A stretch of 64,000 nucleotides of DNA from Odobenus rosmarus divergens (GCF_000321225.1 NW_004450478.1:1116168-1180167); one strand, 5' to 3'. Shown: positions 1-13,389, numbered from the stretch's first letter. A program made the numbers and translations. The notes: generated by a model not told the origin, from the letters alone.

Positions 1-310
1 GGGGGAGATTGGAGGGGGAGACGAACCATGAGAGACTATGGACTCTGAGAAACAAACTGAGGGTTCTAGAGGGGAGGGGGTGGGGGATGGGTTAGCCTGA
101 TGATGGGTATTAAAGAGGGCACGTACTGAATGGAGCCCTGGGTGTTATATGCAATCAATGAATCATGGAACACTACATCAAAAAATAATGATGTAAGGTA
201 TGGTGATTAACATAACATAATAAAATAAGTAAAAAATACTAAAAAAATAAAAGCAAAAATAAATTTAAAACAAAATAAATAAATAATTAAATAATTAAAT
301 AAATATTTTT
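1..310 (+). mobile_element. L1 (LINE-1) 3' end with A-rich tail, cut by window edge
   Basis: This is the 3' untranslated end of a carnivore L1: a G-rich stretch, then a block ending in ATGATGTAAGG and an A-rich tail (about 230-310) made of AAATAAAT-type repeats. The same block occurs in reverse orientation at 23664-23900, which supports the identification from within the window. The upstream part of the element lies outside the window, so length and target duplication cannot be judged. No ORF2 sequence is left here. Confidence 0.85.
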
Positions 311-3300
311 ATATGGGAAACTTTCTCAAATGATATTTAGATAAGGCTTTTTAACCTTACTACAGTTTATAAAGGCAAGTGAGCTCAAAATATCTGAATC
401 TAAATGGTAAGACTAGGAGGGTTTGGGGAGGAGAAAGGATTGATTCTCCTAAACCCCAAAGTGGGACATCTATGCTGCTCCCAGAAGCTGAGGCATAAAC
501 CTCTATGTGTTTAAACATTTGCTGTCAAGAAGCAGTTCATTTTTCTTTTGAACATAAAATGTTCTAAGGCTGTTAGTAACGATACTCATGGCCACAGGCT
601 GCTGAGGCTTTGAGTGAGGAACGCAAGGCAGTAAAATAAAGGAGGGCAGCAGGTCTATGGATCTACAAAAGCTTCTTGTGGATGGCACTTCCAATGTTTA
701 ATAAATGATACCTGAGAAAGTAAAATAGTATGACGAAAGCTTTCTTAAGGCCAACCTGTCCCATGACTGGACTTTAAGCTTTTGACCACTGTTTGAACAC
801 TTTCTATGGAGTGTTCATTCTATGTTACTACAGTGTTTGCCATAGAGAGAATTGGTAAATACTTCATACATTCTTTTTCATTAAAGTTAATTGAATAAGC
901 ATTATGAGCTTCTTCTAAATATCTCTAAGCACTTGGAATCTTGTTGCTTTTAGCCAGGTAAAAGTCTTGTTACAACAACAGTTTGGATATCAGTAAGTTC
1001 TGTATAACTGAGCTGTATCTATATCCCAGCATATCTCCCCAATAAAAAATGCCTCAGTGATCTGATTATATTTCTTTCCTTACAACACAATTTTGCAATG
1101 GCTTTTTCTTTCCCTTTCTTTTTTTATTATTATTGTTGGCTTTTTCTATTGCTTTTTCCAATAATAGATACGCTTTACCAAAAAACAAAATAAAACAAAA
1201 CAAAACAAAAAAATGTGTGTTATTTATGACATGCCAGGAGAGGCAAACCGAGCTTACATATCAAATAGAAATATTTGTTCTTTTATTTTGTTCTTAACTG
1301 AAAGTGAAATTATCCTTCAAATTCTCTTAACCTTCCTACTCTAAATAAATCAACCATCTAAATAAAATGCACCTATGCACCAAATTATCCACTAAAATAA
1401 AAGATCCACAAGCAAAGATATCAGAGCAGAAGATAAGGATACAATAAAGATCTGGACCCGATCCTGATTTCTGATGCTTATTCATTTTCTTCAATGGATT
1501 CCAAAGACTTTTAGCTTACAGTGACTGCCACCACATTGACTGATTCATCTGAATGCTTTCAGGCTAGGAAGAACTTTTAACAGATGGCCCAACTTTGTTT
1601 GTTTCTAAGGATAACTAACCAGGTATATAACTAGAACTATTTTATGGTTTATCAGAAATCCTTTGGAGCTCTCCAAACAATCTGGGCCTAACCTCAGTCT
1701 GAAAGAGCAGGTTCCTCTAGATGATATCTAATCTGTAATATGACTGAGAAGGATAAATTTGTGACATGTGATGGTACATGGTATGTTGGAAGTAATTTAA
1801 TTTCTTCTTCTTCTAATTTCTTAGCTTTCTAAGTACTTGTCTTAGAGAAATAATCACTTATTAATTTTCTTAGTATTGGAATCCACTTTCAGTGCACATC
1901 AACCATATTAACAAAAAGGAGAAGATACAAACAAAATGAGTTTATGATCACATTTCACCGATCAACAATAAGAAGTGCAAAAGAACTGTGATTTTTCATA
2001 AAGTGATTTTATGCCTTCCCTACACCCTTGATATTTAAATACTTCTTTTATTTTATGAAATAATGAGACAATTAAAAAGATGACAAGTCCATAATTGTCC
2101 TCAAATTTCATGACGATTTTGCTAATCTATGATAAATAAAAATAAGAACAACTGGAAATTTATGTAAACTTTTACTTTCTTAATTTACTGTTTTTTTAAT
2201 CTAAGAGCAAAACACCTAGCTATAACAATAAAAATACAATAAAGAATTTAAAAATGTAATTATTTACCCCCAGCATTCTCCAGTTTCATCTCCCTGAGGT
2301 AACCGATACTAACCTGTGTATTATTTATATTTCCTCACCTTTTTCTATGCTCACAAAAATGTTTACATACGTAGGGGAGGAAAAACATTTCTCTACCTTT
2401 TTAGGTTGTTTTGGGTGCTCTATCAGTTAAACTGACATAAGACAGATCAACAAAAGAAAAACAAATTTAAGTCAGGCAATTGAAGCTTATATGACACCCC
2501 AAGCTAAGGACAAGAAGGTAGGGGTCTGGGACATCAAAAGGAAGAAGATAAATCACAGGAAGATGGGAAGAGCAAATGTTTGGTAAACAAATGTTTGTCG
2601 TGCCACACAGAGACAGCTGGGCACAGAGAGGAATTTGAAAAAATAGGCTGAACTCTCCCAGCTTACCACACCTAGCCCATACTCCTTGTAGCTGTTTCTG
2701 GTGATAGCTGTCTGCCTAGACCAGGCCCTCTACCTAAATTCTTTTAGGCACTTAATGGGGGAGGTGAAAAGCTCTTCCTGAGTCTTTCTGGCCTTGATTC
2801 TCTTCAGCTTAAAATAATCTACATGCTAAAGTGGCACATTCTGGGGTAGCCTTCTCTGAACCCCATCAGTTCCCTTCTCTAAAACTTCCCTAGAAGTTTC
2901 ATATAGTAAAAGCTGAGCTGTAGATTGCTCCATTATTTCATTGATTAATCTTGTTAGTCTTGAAAATGGTTCAGTTCAGTTAAACAGTTGTGTCTCATTT
3001 TAGGAGATGGTGATGCACCTGGGCTTTTGAAAGTAGGCCTAGATTATGCAAGAAATCAAGTATTTAATAATGTTTCTATGGAAACAAAAGAAAAATGATG
3101 GTTAATGATTGGCACAAATCATAAACCAGTTTTTGAGCCCAGGGAGCAACCAGTCAAGATTTCTAGACGTCAGGGTTGAAGCATCTTTTGCAGTTTGAAT
3201 GTCTCTGATGATATTATCAGTGTCAGGTAAATTTTCTGAGTGGACCACATAGTAACAGGCACAAAGATTGTCTAAACATGAGTTATTGTGGCGATTTCTC

Positions 3301-5727
3301 TGATGTTTATATCAAATTGTTCACAGTTTGTAGGACTTCGGGGAAAGGGCAATTTTTTTTTCTTAGTTATTCTAAGTCAAAAGTGGTAGAAAATTGGAAG
3401 TTTAGAGATTTGTAGCCAAATATTGGAGGAAACTAGAATTCAGGATCAAGTTGATTTACAGGTAGAAAACAAAACCTCAAACATAAATAACAACACTAGC
3501 ATCTGATATCCATAAAGGATATTTGGAAGTAGGTCAACTCTGCCATAACTTTCAAACCAAAGAGTAGCAGAATATTTGCCAAATTTTCATCTTACAATCC
3601 CAGACCTCATACTCAGAAAAAATAGAAGGATATCTGTCTACAGAGATACTGAATAGCATATTCAATTATAATTTGTTCTGGATTATTACTTTTTATTTTA
3701 CAAGATCCATGAAGCCATGTTTTAATTAGCCAGATTTTAAAACCCAGGGACTCAAATACTGATAATCTTTCCAAAAAAGTTGAGTTTTGTGTGGATGGCA
3801 CTCCAATTCATAAACTTAATTACTTTGTCACTCAGGTTAGAATGCAAACAAATGATATTCAAGAGGATGCTAGGTAAAGGGAAATAATCTTTGTGTATCA
3901 TAATTATAAAACAAACTATTGAGGAATTGATTTTATGAGTTGGCTGGTCGATGAGTTGATAATTATTTATGTCTTTTTGTAGTTCTATGTTTAAAAACCA
4001 CACCGGGTATTTCAGTTGAATGTGACACATCTACCTCTCTTCTGGGCAATCCCCAAGCTCAATGTGTTTTCCATGCACACCTTTACTTGATATATCAGCG
4101 CACTTTTCATTATCTTAAATTGAGTCAATTCCTCATTAACTAGTTTTATTTTACTGAGTTGTGTGCCTATATAGCACAAAAAGAGATTCAATTCTCTATT
4201 TTCTTCCAGATATTGTCAACAGCTTTAATTCCTTCAGGGTATGGAGGAGAGGTGTTGTGTATGCCTGTGGACATGCTAGCAATAAAGCCAACATAAAATT
4301 AGTTAAGGAGGAAGAAGGGGAATTGGGAGGCTTTCTGTGCTGCTTTTACTAATCTAAAAGAAATCACTGGAGTCATTTACTTTCCATTCTCTTTACGATA
4401 ATTGACTCACACAACCCATCTCTTTTTCTCCAAATAGTTCTGCAATGATCAAACTAGATTGGATCTTTCTATGGTTGTGTCTTTTATTTTATAAGCACAA
4501 TTATTCAAATAACAAATGGGAAAATCATCCATAAGCATGCACACCCAATCAAGGATACATCCACAATTGCTCCATTAGTAATTACAGACAGTATTCCAAA
4601 TATGGCCCATATTTTTGCAAATAACTGAACATACTAAATATTAAATTCTTGATTGGACAAAATTTCAAATTAACCAGAATATAATTTTGGAGGGGAGGAC
4701 AGAATTATTAAGAAAACTATTATTGGTTACAAGTCTCTCAAATTTGAAAGGATTTTATTTTAAAAGCTGCAGCAGGTTTGATAATTATCCACATGTGAGT
4801 GCATAATGCCACCCAGCATTATATTGTGAAATATTTTTCACTGGACCAATTTGGCAAATTGTCAGCCATAATTCTAAATATGCCAGTTTGGGATAAAGGG
4901 GAGGGACAGTTGAGATTTAAGGAACATTGTGATCCATGACCTTGAAAATCAGGAATGAAGAGAAAGACCACAATCAGTAAGGAAAAAAAATGAATTCCTA
5001 CTACATAGGATTAAGAAATGTAGTTGGCCAGTTTTGAATACCTACTATGTGCCCTGTATCCAATTAGTTTCTAAAAATATTAAGGTAAAAGATGTAGTTA
5101 TTTGACTTAAATAACATACAGTCTAGTACATACTAGAACAGTGCAATTCTGATAAAACAGGGCCACAAAATGTGAATGATATCTTAGGTTACTCTTAGGA
5201 ACTTCAGATTAGAGTTTTGCATCCCTATTTATTCAAGGATAAAATAACATATGTACAAGCAAGAATGTCCCCACTGTCTTGTTCGTTGTCCAATTGTGAG
5301 ATATGTATAAGCTCTTGCAGAAGCATCCCCAATGCCTACCATCTGGACCCAACCCAGAGTTTGCTAGGCTAAGTGACCGCAGTTAGCCTAACTCTTAACC
5401 ACTAGGTCCTTCCACTACATCCTAAAACAAACTCCATCAAAGAATAATGCTTCAACTTGTCCCTTTTTACCTACCATTTATATGTAGTTCTCTAGATAAT
5501 TCAAGGGGGGGTGTGTGGATCCCTGAATACTTAGGGTATTAACAGTAAAGAAACTTTAAGGCCAAATTTATGCAATAAGTCTCAGTTCTCTAATTTGTTC
5601 TTTTTAACTACACAGAGGGAGAAAGAAAGGACAACTGAGGAAAGAGTGGGGGGAGAGGGAGGAAGAAACAGAAAGAAATAGAGAAAAAGAGAGAAGGCTA
5701 GGTAAGTCCTACAAAAGACTTTTAAGA
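311..5727. other. Unique intergenic or intronic sequence, no gene seen
   Basis: AT-rich sequence with no convincing open frame, SINE or LINE body. It holds an (AAAAC)n-like simple repeat at about 1181-1213 and a purine-rich run at 5613-5697. Sequence at roughly 2400-2900 looks like it could be an old LTR or LINE piece, but I could not place it in a family. Small frames around 3613-4030 and 4161-4352 have no recognisable motif. Confidence 0.5.
5613..5697 (+). repeat. Purine-rich (GA)n-like low-complexity tract
   Basis: About 85 bases composed almost entirely of A and G (GAGGGAGAAAG, GGAAGAAACAG and similar). It lies just 5' of an old SINEC. No regular period is visible, so this is low complexity rather than a true microsatellite. 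Confidence 0.7.
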
Positions 5728-5990
5728 GGGGCATCTGGGTGATTCAGTGTTAGGCATCCAACTCTTGGTTTCTGCTCAGGTCGCGATCTCAGGGTCGTGA
5801 GATCGAGCCCTGCATAGGCCCCACGTTGGGCCCGCATTGGGCCCCGTGTTGGCACCCCCCTCCCCAGTGCTCAGTGCAGAGCCTGCTTAGGACTCTCTCT
5901 ACCTCTCCTTCTGCCGCTCCTCCACCTCTGTGCATGTGTACGTGGTCTCTCTCTCTCTTAAATAAATAAATCTTTTTTAAAAAAAAAAAG
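5728..5990 (+). mobile_element. SINEC (carnivore tRNA-derived SINE), older copy
   Basis: The tRNA-like head (GGGGCATCTGGGTG, diverged A box) is followed by a B-box-like GAGATCGAGCC. A body with CAGAGCCTGCTTAGGA, a CT-rich stretch, AAATAAATAAAT and a poly-A tail complete the element. The form with CCAACTCTTGGTTTCTGCTC is the older SINEC type, also seen at 47261. The extra CCC-rich block near 5818-5865 includes repeated TTGGGCCC and looks like a small internal expansion. Confidence 0.85.
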
Positions 5991-6229
5991 TCTTTGTAAG
6001 AAAAAATACATCACAAACTGAACTTCAATCCATGATCTATGATTTAGGCAGAAAGTAGCAGACTAATTATAAGCTTAGTCTCTTTTTTTCCCTAGTAGAA
6101 CAAGACTTACTACAGCAAAGATAGGCTGTGATTTCTCATTTTAAATTTGCTAAGGAAAACCTGGTATGGCTGTTAGTTAGAGCAGTATGGTCCATTTACA
6201 AAGATTCTTAATTTGAGGAGACATTTAAG

Positions 6230-6346
6230 TAGACCCCATGCCCATCATGGAGTCCAACGTGGGGCTTGAACTCACAACCCTGAGATCAAGACCTGAGCTG
6301 AGATCAAGAGTCAGACACTTAACCAACTGAGCCACCCAGATACCCG
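6230..6346 (-). mobile_element. SINEC fragment (head half), minus strand
   Basis: Read on the minus strand this is the 5' half of a SINEC: ATCTGGGTGGCTCAGTTGG, then the CTCTTGATCTCAGCTC and TTGTGAGTTCAAG regions, ending near GGACTCCATGATGGG. The CT-rich part and A tail are missing. It faces the plus-strand copy at 5728, 240 bases away, forming an inverted pair of diverged copies. Confidence 0.8.
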
Positions 6347-9277
6347 CTTTGGGGGACATTTAAAATTCTAGTAAAGGCTGTGGACATCCCCCAGAAAAGT
6401 GTATATGTGCATACACACAAATCTTTTGCATACAGCTTCAAGGTGGTCCCAGAATCCATGCAGCCATCCATGCATCCAGGTTTGGATTGTCTGTCTTCAT
6501 TACTTTTCCAGGCCATTATAGTAATGACAAAGAAGAAAAATATGAATTCTATGCTGTATGTATATAAAAACCTAAGAAGCAGCATACTGGGTCAGAGTAA
6601 TGCATGTATGTAATAAGAATATAAGAAACAGCACGCTGGAGAAGATTAATGGGTCTCCAGCTCCATATTCAGTTTCTAAGAGTGGTCTTAGGAAAAATTG
6701 GAGAGCATGAGAAATACCTCATGAATCTCGTTTTATCTAAAAATATTAGAGTTCTTCAACTAAATATATCTAACCTTCTCTTAGTAATCCAATTTCTGCC
6801 TCTACTCAGCAGACATGAATATAACCAAACTTGTCTCTTTCTTGAACTTCAGAAAAAAGAGAAAGAACGAAAAAGTGAACAAAGAGACAACTGGGCCAGA
6901 CACATCCCTCCACTTTGACCTCGGATTCTTTCCCTCATAAGTACCACAAATCCTCTTAGGTGTGAGAAGGTAAAGATGACATGTAATACCAGAGGAAACT
7001 GACTGCACACTGACAGTCTAAATAGAAGCACAAAGCACCTTTAAATATCTCAGCAGCTAAAAAGTTTATTACTATGCCTGAGAGACCAAGAAGAAGAATA
7101 TACACACTAAAATATGTGTGTCTCATATCCTCCAAATAAAATCAAAATTCACTGAAGCTCTCTCAAATAATGGCTTACTAGAGGAAAAAAATGTGTTAAG
7201 AATAAATTTTTCATGGGACAAAGTTTGCATTTAACCAGTGTGCCTCTTATCCAAATGAATGGATTTTCTTCCTTGAAAAATTTCACACATCAATGGTAAC
7301 ATAAAGTTCAGTAATTATCTTCTATATTTCTAACGTTGTGTGATGCAGTAATTCTTCTATGTCAAGATGTAAAGCAGCTGGGAATTGAACAAAATTAACA
7401 CACACATTTCACATTGGTCATGATCTGAGAACATCTTTTTTGCCCAAGTGAAAAGCACTGGGGTTGGGGGTGTGGGGAAGGAGAGCTTTCCTGAGAAAGG
7501 AAAGTTGTTATAACAATAGGCCTTTAAAATAATTATCCCTGCACTAAAAATGCCAAAAAATAAAATTATAATAAGTTTGAATAGTCCTTTTAAAAAGTGT
7601 TTCTGATTTTTAAAATGTTTCTTACATAAAACAATCAAGATGGCTGGATGAATAGTAAAATTACATTGTATCAGTTTTAGGGTATTAGTTCAAGTCTAAT
7701 AAAATTTTAATAGAAATATGTTTGATGACTTTAACTTACTGCTGAATGAATAGTATTCTGCAGGATTTGATAGTATATAACTCAAGAAAAGATTATTAAG
7801 AAGACATATAATGCACTTTTATATAAAAGATACTTGCAGGAAACCATTAGATGATACAGAAAATCAATAATGCCCTAGTGCCAATTTCAGCAACATTAAA
7901 ATTACGATGCTCGTTGATATTTATGATGATAGAGCTGCTAAATCGTTTCATTTTTATCTTTCACCACATTGGCATTTTTCTTTGTTATCCGGGACCGGTT
8001 GCAAGTTTTGATCAGTTGTGTTTTATTATGATCTTGCTCCTAAACAGCTCTTCTCAGGGAACCTTAACAGTCCATTCTTTCTAATTCAGTGTATAAATGA
8101 ATTGGTAAATCTCTGCCCTTTTAGGGAAGCCATAATAATTGTAAAATATTAAGACATTCAAAATGGATCTTAGCAGAACCAAGTAAATAGGATTTAATAA
8201 ACGGGGTTTCCCAGCTTCCTTTATTTCCATGAGAAAAAAATAATGATGGACTAGCCTCATTATCTCACATGTGTAGAACTGAGGTCCAAATAGCAATGAA
8301 TTACCCAAGAGTAGAATTCTATACAGGGTACAAACAAATCTCTTGAGTTTCAACCATGTCCTTCTCCAAGGCCACCCAAATTATCATCTCACACAAACAG
8401 GAATACAGAGCTTACATTTACTTGGCTTCTGAAGTAACTCTATGATTTTCTCTTAATCTGCTAGACTGTCATTGCCAATGGAATTTAGATAAATTCAGAG
8501 AACTAGTATTTCTATAATTTGCTGACTTGGTACTCTGGCTATGGGAAAACAGAAGCTATTTGACTGCATCCCTCGGTTACTAGGCTTCTCCACAGGTAAG
8601 GAGATGCAATGAGACACCTCCCTGGAATGCTTCCTAGAACTGCTGTCTCCTACTTGAAAAGGATAAGAAAAACTTTGATGATTTCCCAAACTCTGAGCCT
8701 CTCTAGTTGTAGAATATAGAAATAGCAACTGTCAGAAGCAAAGTTTTTTCACTGATGGCTTCCATGAGCTAGAAAGTCTGCAGCACTGGTAAGAAGCTGG
8801 GAGAAACCTTTCAGATCTTATCCCATACTAAATCTCCTGCAAATCATCCTTTTTCCATTATAATCAGTCTCATATACAGTAACACATGTAATGACAGCAG
8901 CAATAACGGAAGGTGAAGGAAAAAGTTCACATAGACTCCTCGTGAAATTTGGTTCCAAAGATGACTCTACTGCCCATAAAAATGAAGATATATCCATTAT
9001 ATATAAGGATATCTGTAGAACCATAGTCCTCTGGGGCTCTGAAAGTCACAGATAATACTGCATTTTGACATAAAAATTTTCCAATATGCTGTTCCATCCA
9101 GACTATTTTATCATTTTTCCCAATCTATATATAGAGTTCCCTGGACTTTGTCTTCCAGGCCAATCCTGAGAGCCAAATGTAATTTTTCCGTTCTCCCTGG
9201 GTGATCCTGTCTCTTGTTATCCTTCTCAAGCTAGCAACAATAGTCACTAAGTCCCAGATCTCTCTGTTGATCAGATC
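6347..9277. other. Unique sequence, no gene seen
   Basis: About 2.9 kb without a recognisable repeat family. Small overlapping open frames on both strands at 6319-7031, 7357-7638 and 7851-8353 show no domain motif, no supported start and no splice context, and their length is expected by chance. Confidence 0.5.
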
Positions 9278-9421
9278 TGTTATGGGCTGAATCAGCCTCA
9301 GAAGAAACCAAATCTGCCAACACCTTGATCTTGGCCTCCAGGACTATGAGAAATAAATATGTGTTGTTTAAATTATCCACTCTCTGGTCTTTTGTTATGG
9401 TAGCCCTAGCAAATTAATACA
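9278..9421 (+). mobile_element. MaLR LTR (MLT1-like) with large internal deletion
   Basis: The left end reads TGTTATGGGCTGAAT and the right end TTTGTTATGGTAGCCCTAGC followed by AAATTAATACA. These are the two termini of the mammalian apparent LTR retrotransposon family (ERVL-MaLR, MLT1 type). Normal solo LTRs of this family are about 350-400 bases, and here only about 144 remain because the middle is gone. The flanks AGATC (9273-9277) and AGATT (9422-9426) look like the 5-bp target duplication with one change. Subfamily cannot be set by eye. Confidence 0.75.
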
Positions 9422-9439
9422 AGATTCTTCTCTTCAGCT

Positions 9440-10290
9440 CCAGATCCATAAATATAACAGCATTCTAGTTATCTCAAACTGCATGTTTCATAACTTCCCC
9501 AAACCTAATATGTTTAAAATTAAATTCACTTTATTTACTTCAGAATCTTCTTCTCTTCTTTTAGTCCCACACTGATGGTAGGCATCTACATCTAACCAGT
9601 TGCTGAACCAGAAATCTGGGAGTCTTCATTGGTACATTCTGTGTCTTTAGCCATCATTCCTATTTGGTTACCAGATAGTGTTAATCCTACAGATCTCAAG
9701 CCCGTCCTCCTTCTCCATGTCATTATTTCCCACTTAAATGCTTCATCAGACTCTTAACTGGTCTCCTGTCTTGTCTTGCCCTGCTCTAATCAGTCCTTTG
9801 CACTGCAGCCAGAATGAGCTTACCAAAATGCAAATCTTATTATATCATGTCCCTGCGATAAATCTTCTAATGCTTCCTCATAGCCTACAAAATAAAATCC
9901 AAGTTCTTATGGTGTAAAATGCCCTCCATGACCTGTGTCATCTGCACTCCAGGCTTCCTGAACTACATGGAGTGTTTGCATGTTAACGGCTCCTCCTTCC
10001 ATGCCTTTGCCCTGCCTTCCCTTCTTCACCTACCTAACTCTAATTTTTCCTTCAATAGTCACCACAGATGACACCTGTAAAAAGGCTCACTTAAATGGCC
10101 TGCCGCAGCCCAGCATAATCTACGTGCCCCTCAAATGAGATCCAACAGCATTTTATATATACATTAGTCCAATAATAGACACTTTTCCTATGAATCTAAG
10201 GCACTAGATTTAACTTCTTTGAAAAACCTTGTCTTTGCATCCTGAGGGTCTCATATGAGTTCAATGAATGTAAGTTGATGGAAAAATAAA
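9440..10290 (+). mobile_element. L2 LINE relic, ORF2 C-terminal part
   Basis: The plus strand retains the layout of the end of the L2 (CR1-like) ORF2. CTCTTAACTGGTCTCCTG corresponds to the conserved LLTGLP region, followed by GCAGCCAGAATGA, ATCATGTCCCTGC, GCCTACAAAATAAAATCCAAG and CATGCCTTTGCCCTGCC. Frames are broken many times, so it is not coding. It sits directly after the shrunken MaLR LTR. L2 activity ended before the placental radiation, so this is an ancient insertion. Confidence 0.7.
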
Positions 10291-11159
10291 TTGAGGGATG
10301 AATATATGAGTGCAGGTTTAGATGTGTTAAATTGCATCTAGAATTTCCTGGGGGAAAGTCATTAGTAGACCTGGTTATATTCTATGTGTCTGAGAATTTT
10401 TGTACATAAATATTTTCAGATAAATACCCTAATCCCTCCAGTTATTAAATTTTCCCTTCTCCTATTACAGCGACATCCTAAATGTTCTACAGTTTCATAA
10501 ACTTCTTCTAGCTTCATGGTCAACCACATGTGCCCACAAGGCCCAAGGCCCTCAAATTAATATTACTGAATTTTACTTATTTGTACCTAGAGTGTGTATG
10601 TGAGGGGAGGATTCTTTTCTCAAAAAAGTTAAACAGTAAAGTATGCATAAACAAAATTGATTTCAAAATAAATATGCCTTTGGTGTACATCTCTTTATAA
10701 AGTAATTCCTTGATTTTTACAGAATTTTTATGACTATTTACTAAAACTTTATCTTCTCCCAGGCTTGATTAAAAGTTAAAAAAAAAAAAACAACTTTTCT
10801 TACCTGAAGCTTTTTATTTTTGAAATATGACTTTTTTTACCTGTCTCATCTTACAAGTCTTTTGTCAAATGACAACTTATTCATCTATCTAGTTATTTAG
10901 AGTCAATACGAATTGTTCAACTCTGTTCACACTACTGAAGCTTGCTAACTCCTTGGATATTTAACTTTATGATTCTTTATTGAGTTTCCCCTGTTTTTCT
11001 ATGGTGAATGCATGCTTATATGCAGCATATGTCTGAGTTTCTGGAATATGTATAAGAATGAATCGTAGAGAGACTACCCATCTGCCACATACCTATTTCC
11101 ATCTCAGGCCTGTATGCATTCAGCTAGAACGTAGATGTCAGGAATGAGAATGACCCCAA
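10291..11159. other. Unique sequence, no gene seen
   Basis: AT-rich sequence with a short A run near 10779. No repeat body, open frame or structural RNA recognised. Confidence 0.5.
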
Positions 11160-11360
11160 ATGTTATTGTGCTCTCATAACACTTTGCTTATTCCTCAATG
11201 ATCTCACTTATCATAGTATTATAATGAGCCATATAGCTGTTGACCCCTTGGCTAGTTTGTAAATTATCTGAATGTAGTATCCACTGACGCATTTTCTATT
11301 CCCAGCACCAAAACAACCTAGCACTTAGAGATGCTCAATAAATGGTTGTTGCATTGAATT
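11160..11360 (+). mobile_element. L2 LINE 3' end
   Basis: The stretch ends in CCTAGCACTTAGAGATGCTC and AATAAATGGTTGTTGCATTG, the diverged form of the L2 3' terminus (CTAGCACAGTGCCTGG ... CTCAATAAATG). An upstream TTATTGTGCTCTCATAACAC fits the L2 3' UTR. It is immediately followed by a SINEC insertion. Confidence 0.65.
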
Positions 11361-11375
11361 GTTTTGGCTAGATAC

Positions 11376-11574
11376 TTTTTTTTTTTAAGATTTTATTTAT
11401 TTATTTGACAGGGAGAGACACAGTGAAAGAGGGAACACAAGCAGGGGGAGTGGGAGAGGGAGAAGCAGGCTTCCCGCAGAGCAGGGAGCCCAATGCGGGG
11501 CTCGATCCCAGGACCCTGGAATCATGACCTGAGCCAAAGGCAGATGCTTAACAACTGAGCCACCCAGGCGCCCC
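11376..11574 (-). mobile_element. SINEC, minus strand, intact with target duplication
   Basis: Poly-T, then AAGATTTTATTTATTTATTT, a GA-rich block, GAAGCAGGCTTCCCGCAGAG and GGCTCGATCCCAGG lead to the head CTGAGCCACCCAGGCGCCCC, i.e. a full-length SINEC in minus orientation. The 12-bp target duplication TTGGCTAGATAC is perfect (11364-11375 and 11575-11586). The frame reading through it is an accident of its CT-rich body. Confidence 0.95.
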
Positions 11575-12847
11575 TTGGCTAGATACATTTCAATTGCTAA
11601 CGCTGAAAGGATTTTCTTCCTTTTTTTTTTTTTGTGGAGTCTTTTTAAAAATTCTCTCCTTCCTTTTTTGCAATTAAACAGAATTTTATCATTAACTGAA
11701 AATGCATTTTGAGTGTATTTCACTTGGTTTAATTGCAGTTTAGGCATCGCTTAGTCCCACTGTGCTCAGTTCTGCATCATTGAATTTAACTGCACTAACC
11801 TTAGTTTCTAGATGTCTTTAAATTGTATGGATTGTTAATCTTTCTAAGTCGTAGCATTACCTGTAGTATTTTCTGGCTCTGTCTTAACACTACACTCATG
11901 CATTGAAGAATAAGGGATTCTATATTGGTCACAAACTCATATTTCGTCAATAATGTATTGAATATTATAATCTGATTCATTTGAAAATAGATATACTTCA
12001 AGATATCAAAGATGAGTTAAGAAATGAGCAAAAATCCTGATCAATGATTTACATTTCTCTTGAAAAATACTGTACATATATTTGCCATGGTAACCAGGCT
12101 TATTTTCTAACAATATTTCTTCCCTTTGTGTCTCTGGCTATTTCAAAATACAATGGCTAAGATGCTTACAAATCCAATTGTTTGGTGATTTATAATAGAA
12201 AGGAGAAAAGAGGAATCTGGGTGACCACAATCTACATAAGAACTAAGAATAGTATCCTTTCTTAAAAGACTTATATGAAGTAATCAAATTTGCTCTGTTG
12301 TTGAAAGATGGAAACCTGAGATCATAAAATCATAACTAGTGAAGTTGGGTCCTGATTAAATAAGTATTCTGTTGATTCAATGGGTAATCACTATGGAAAA
12401 ATCAAGGAAGTGCATGATCACAGTAAGTTGAAAACTGCTATTCATATCTTGGAGACTCTGGCAGTGATCAGCCCGTCAGGATTTAAGATCAGAGGGTGAC
12501 TATAACAAAGTCTTTGGAACTGAATAAAGGCAGAAATCACAGGTACTGAGCCTGGTAGAATTTTTTTTTTTTTAAGAATTGGTATCAACAGCAATAAAGA
12601 ACTACCAAAATTTATCTGTAAGTAAGTGGAAATATACAACATTTACACGACTGACATCAGAGGGTCTGTGAGTAGCCAGTCACCCTGGAATGAATCAGTT
12701 CCAGGCAAGAGTAAGCCAATAAGCCAAGAAATTCATAAGATCCAGGAAATAACTGATGAAAATAAGGTGAGAGAGACGATTTGCAAGTCCCCCAAACTCT
12801 TTATCCAGCTAATCTTTGTGAAATAGTTAAGTATAGGGGTGGGTCTG

Positions 12848-13389
12848 CTATTGAGTTGAATTTCCATGACTAACTATAATTGGTGGTGAAAATGCAAGTA
12901 TATATAAAGGATCCAATGCTGATCCAAATGTTACAGAAATCTGAATATCCAGAAGATAGATATTGGAACACTTACTTCCAGAGACATCAAGAGCATAAAT
13001 TAGATGAGGTTCGTTAGTCTTTGGTGTATCATCTCCAGTTATTATATGTGATGTTAGTACTTTCATTTTTGCTTTCCAAATGCTAAGATATTCCAAAGAC
13101 TAGTTTCAGTAGAAAAAGGTTGCAATATGATGAGTTCTTTAATTCCTAAGTTGACTAATGTTAGCTTATGTTTTAAAAGGAGATTAAAGTGTATTTCTAG
13201 GTCAGTAAGAATATGTATAGCAAGTGTTATTTTAGGGTTCATGAAACTAATCAGCAGTCCATATTGCTTAATCGGTGTCCCATCTATATATTTTATTGGA
13301 AATATAATCATTAATTTATGAGCCATTTTTGTTAAATTGTCAGTGCAATAGATGCCTTTAATGAATTGAGGTTGAGGCTGATCCTTCAC
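12848..13389 (-). other. Frameshifted open stretch, possible decayed coding sequence
   Basis: Two minus-strand frames, about 108 and 82 codons, overlap by 33 bases at 13063-13096 and would join with one frameshift into about 540 bases. I do not recognise the product. Neither begins with ATG; the first ATG codons are internal. A donor-like GTAAGT occurs on the minus strand at 12970-12975 and an acceptor-like pyrimidine run plus AG ends at 13100, which could bound a 124-base exon (12976-13099). Frames this long occur a few times by chance in this much AT-rich DNA, so this is a candidate only. Confidence 0.2.
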
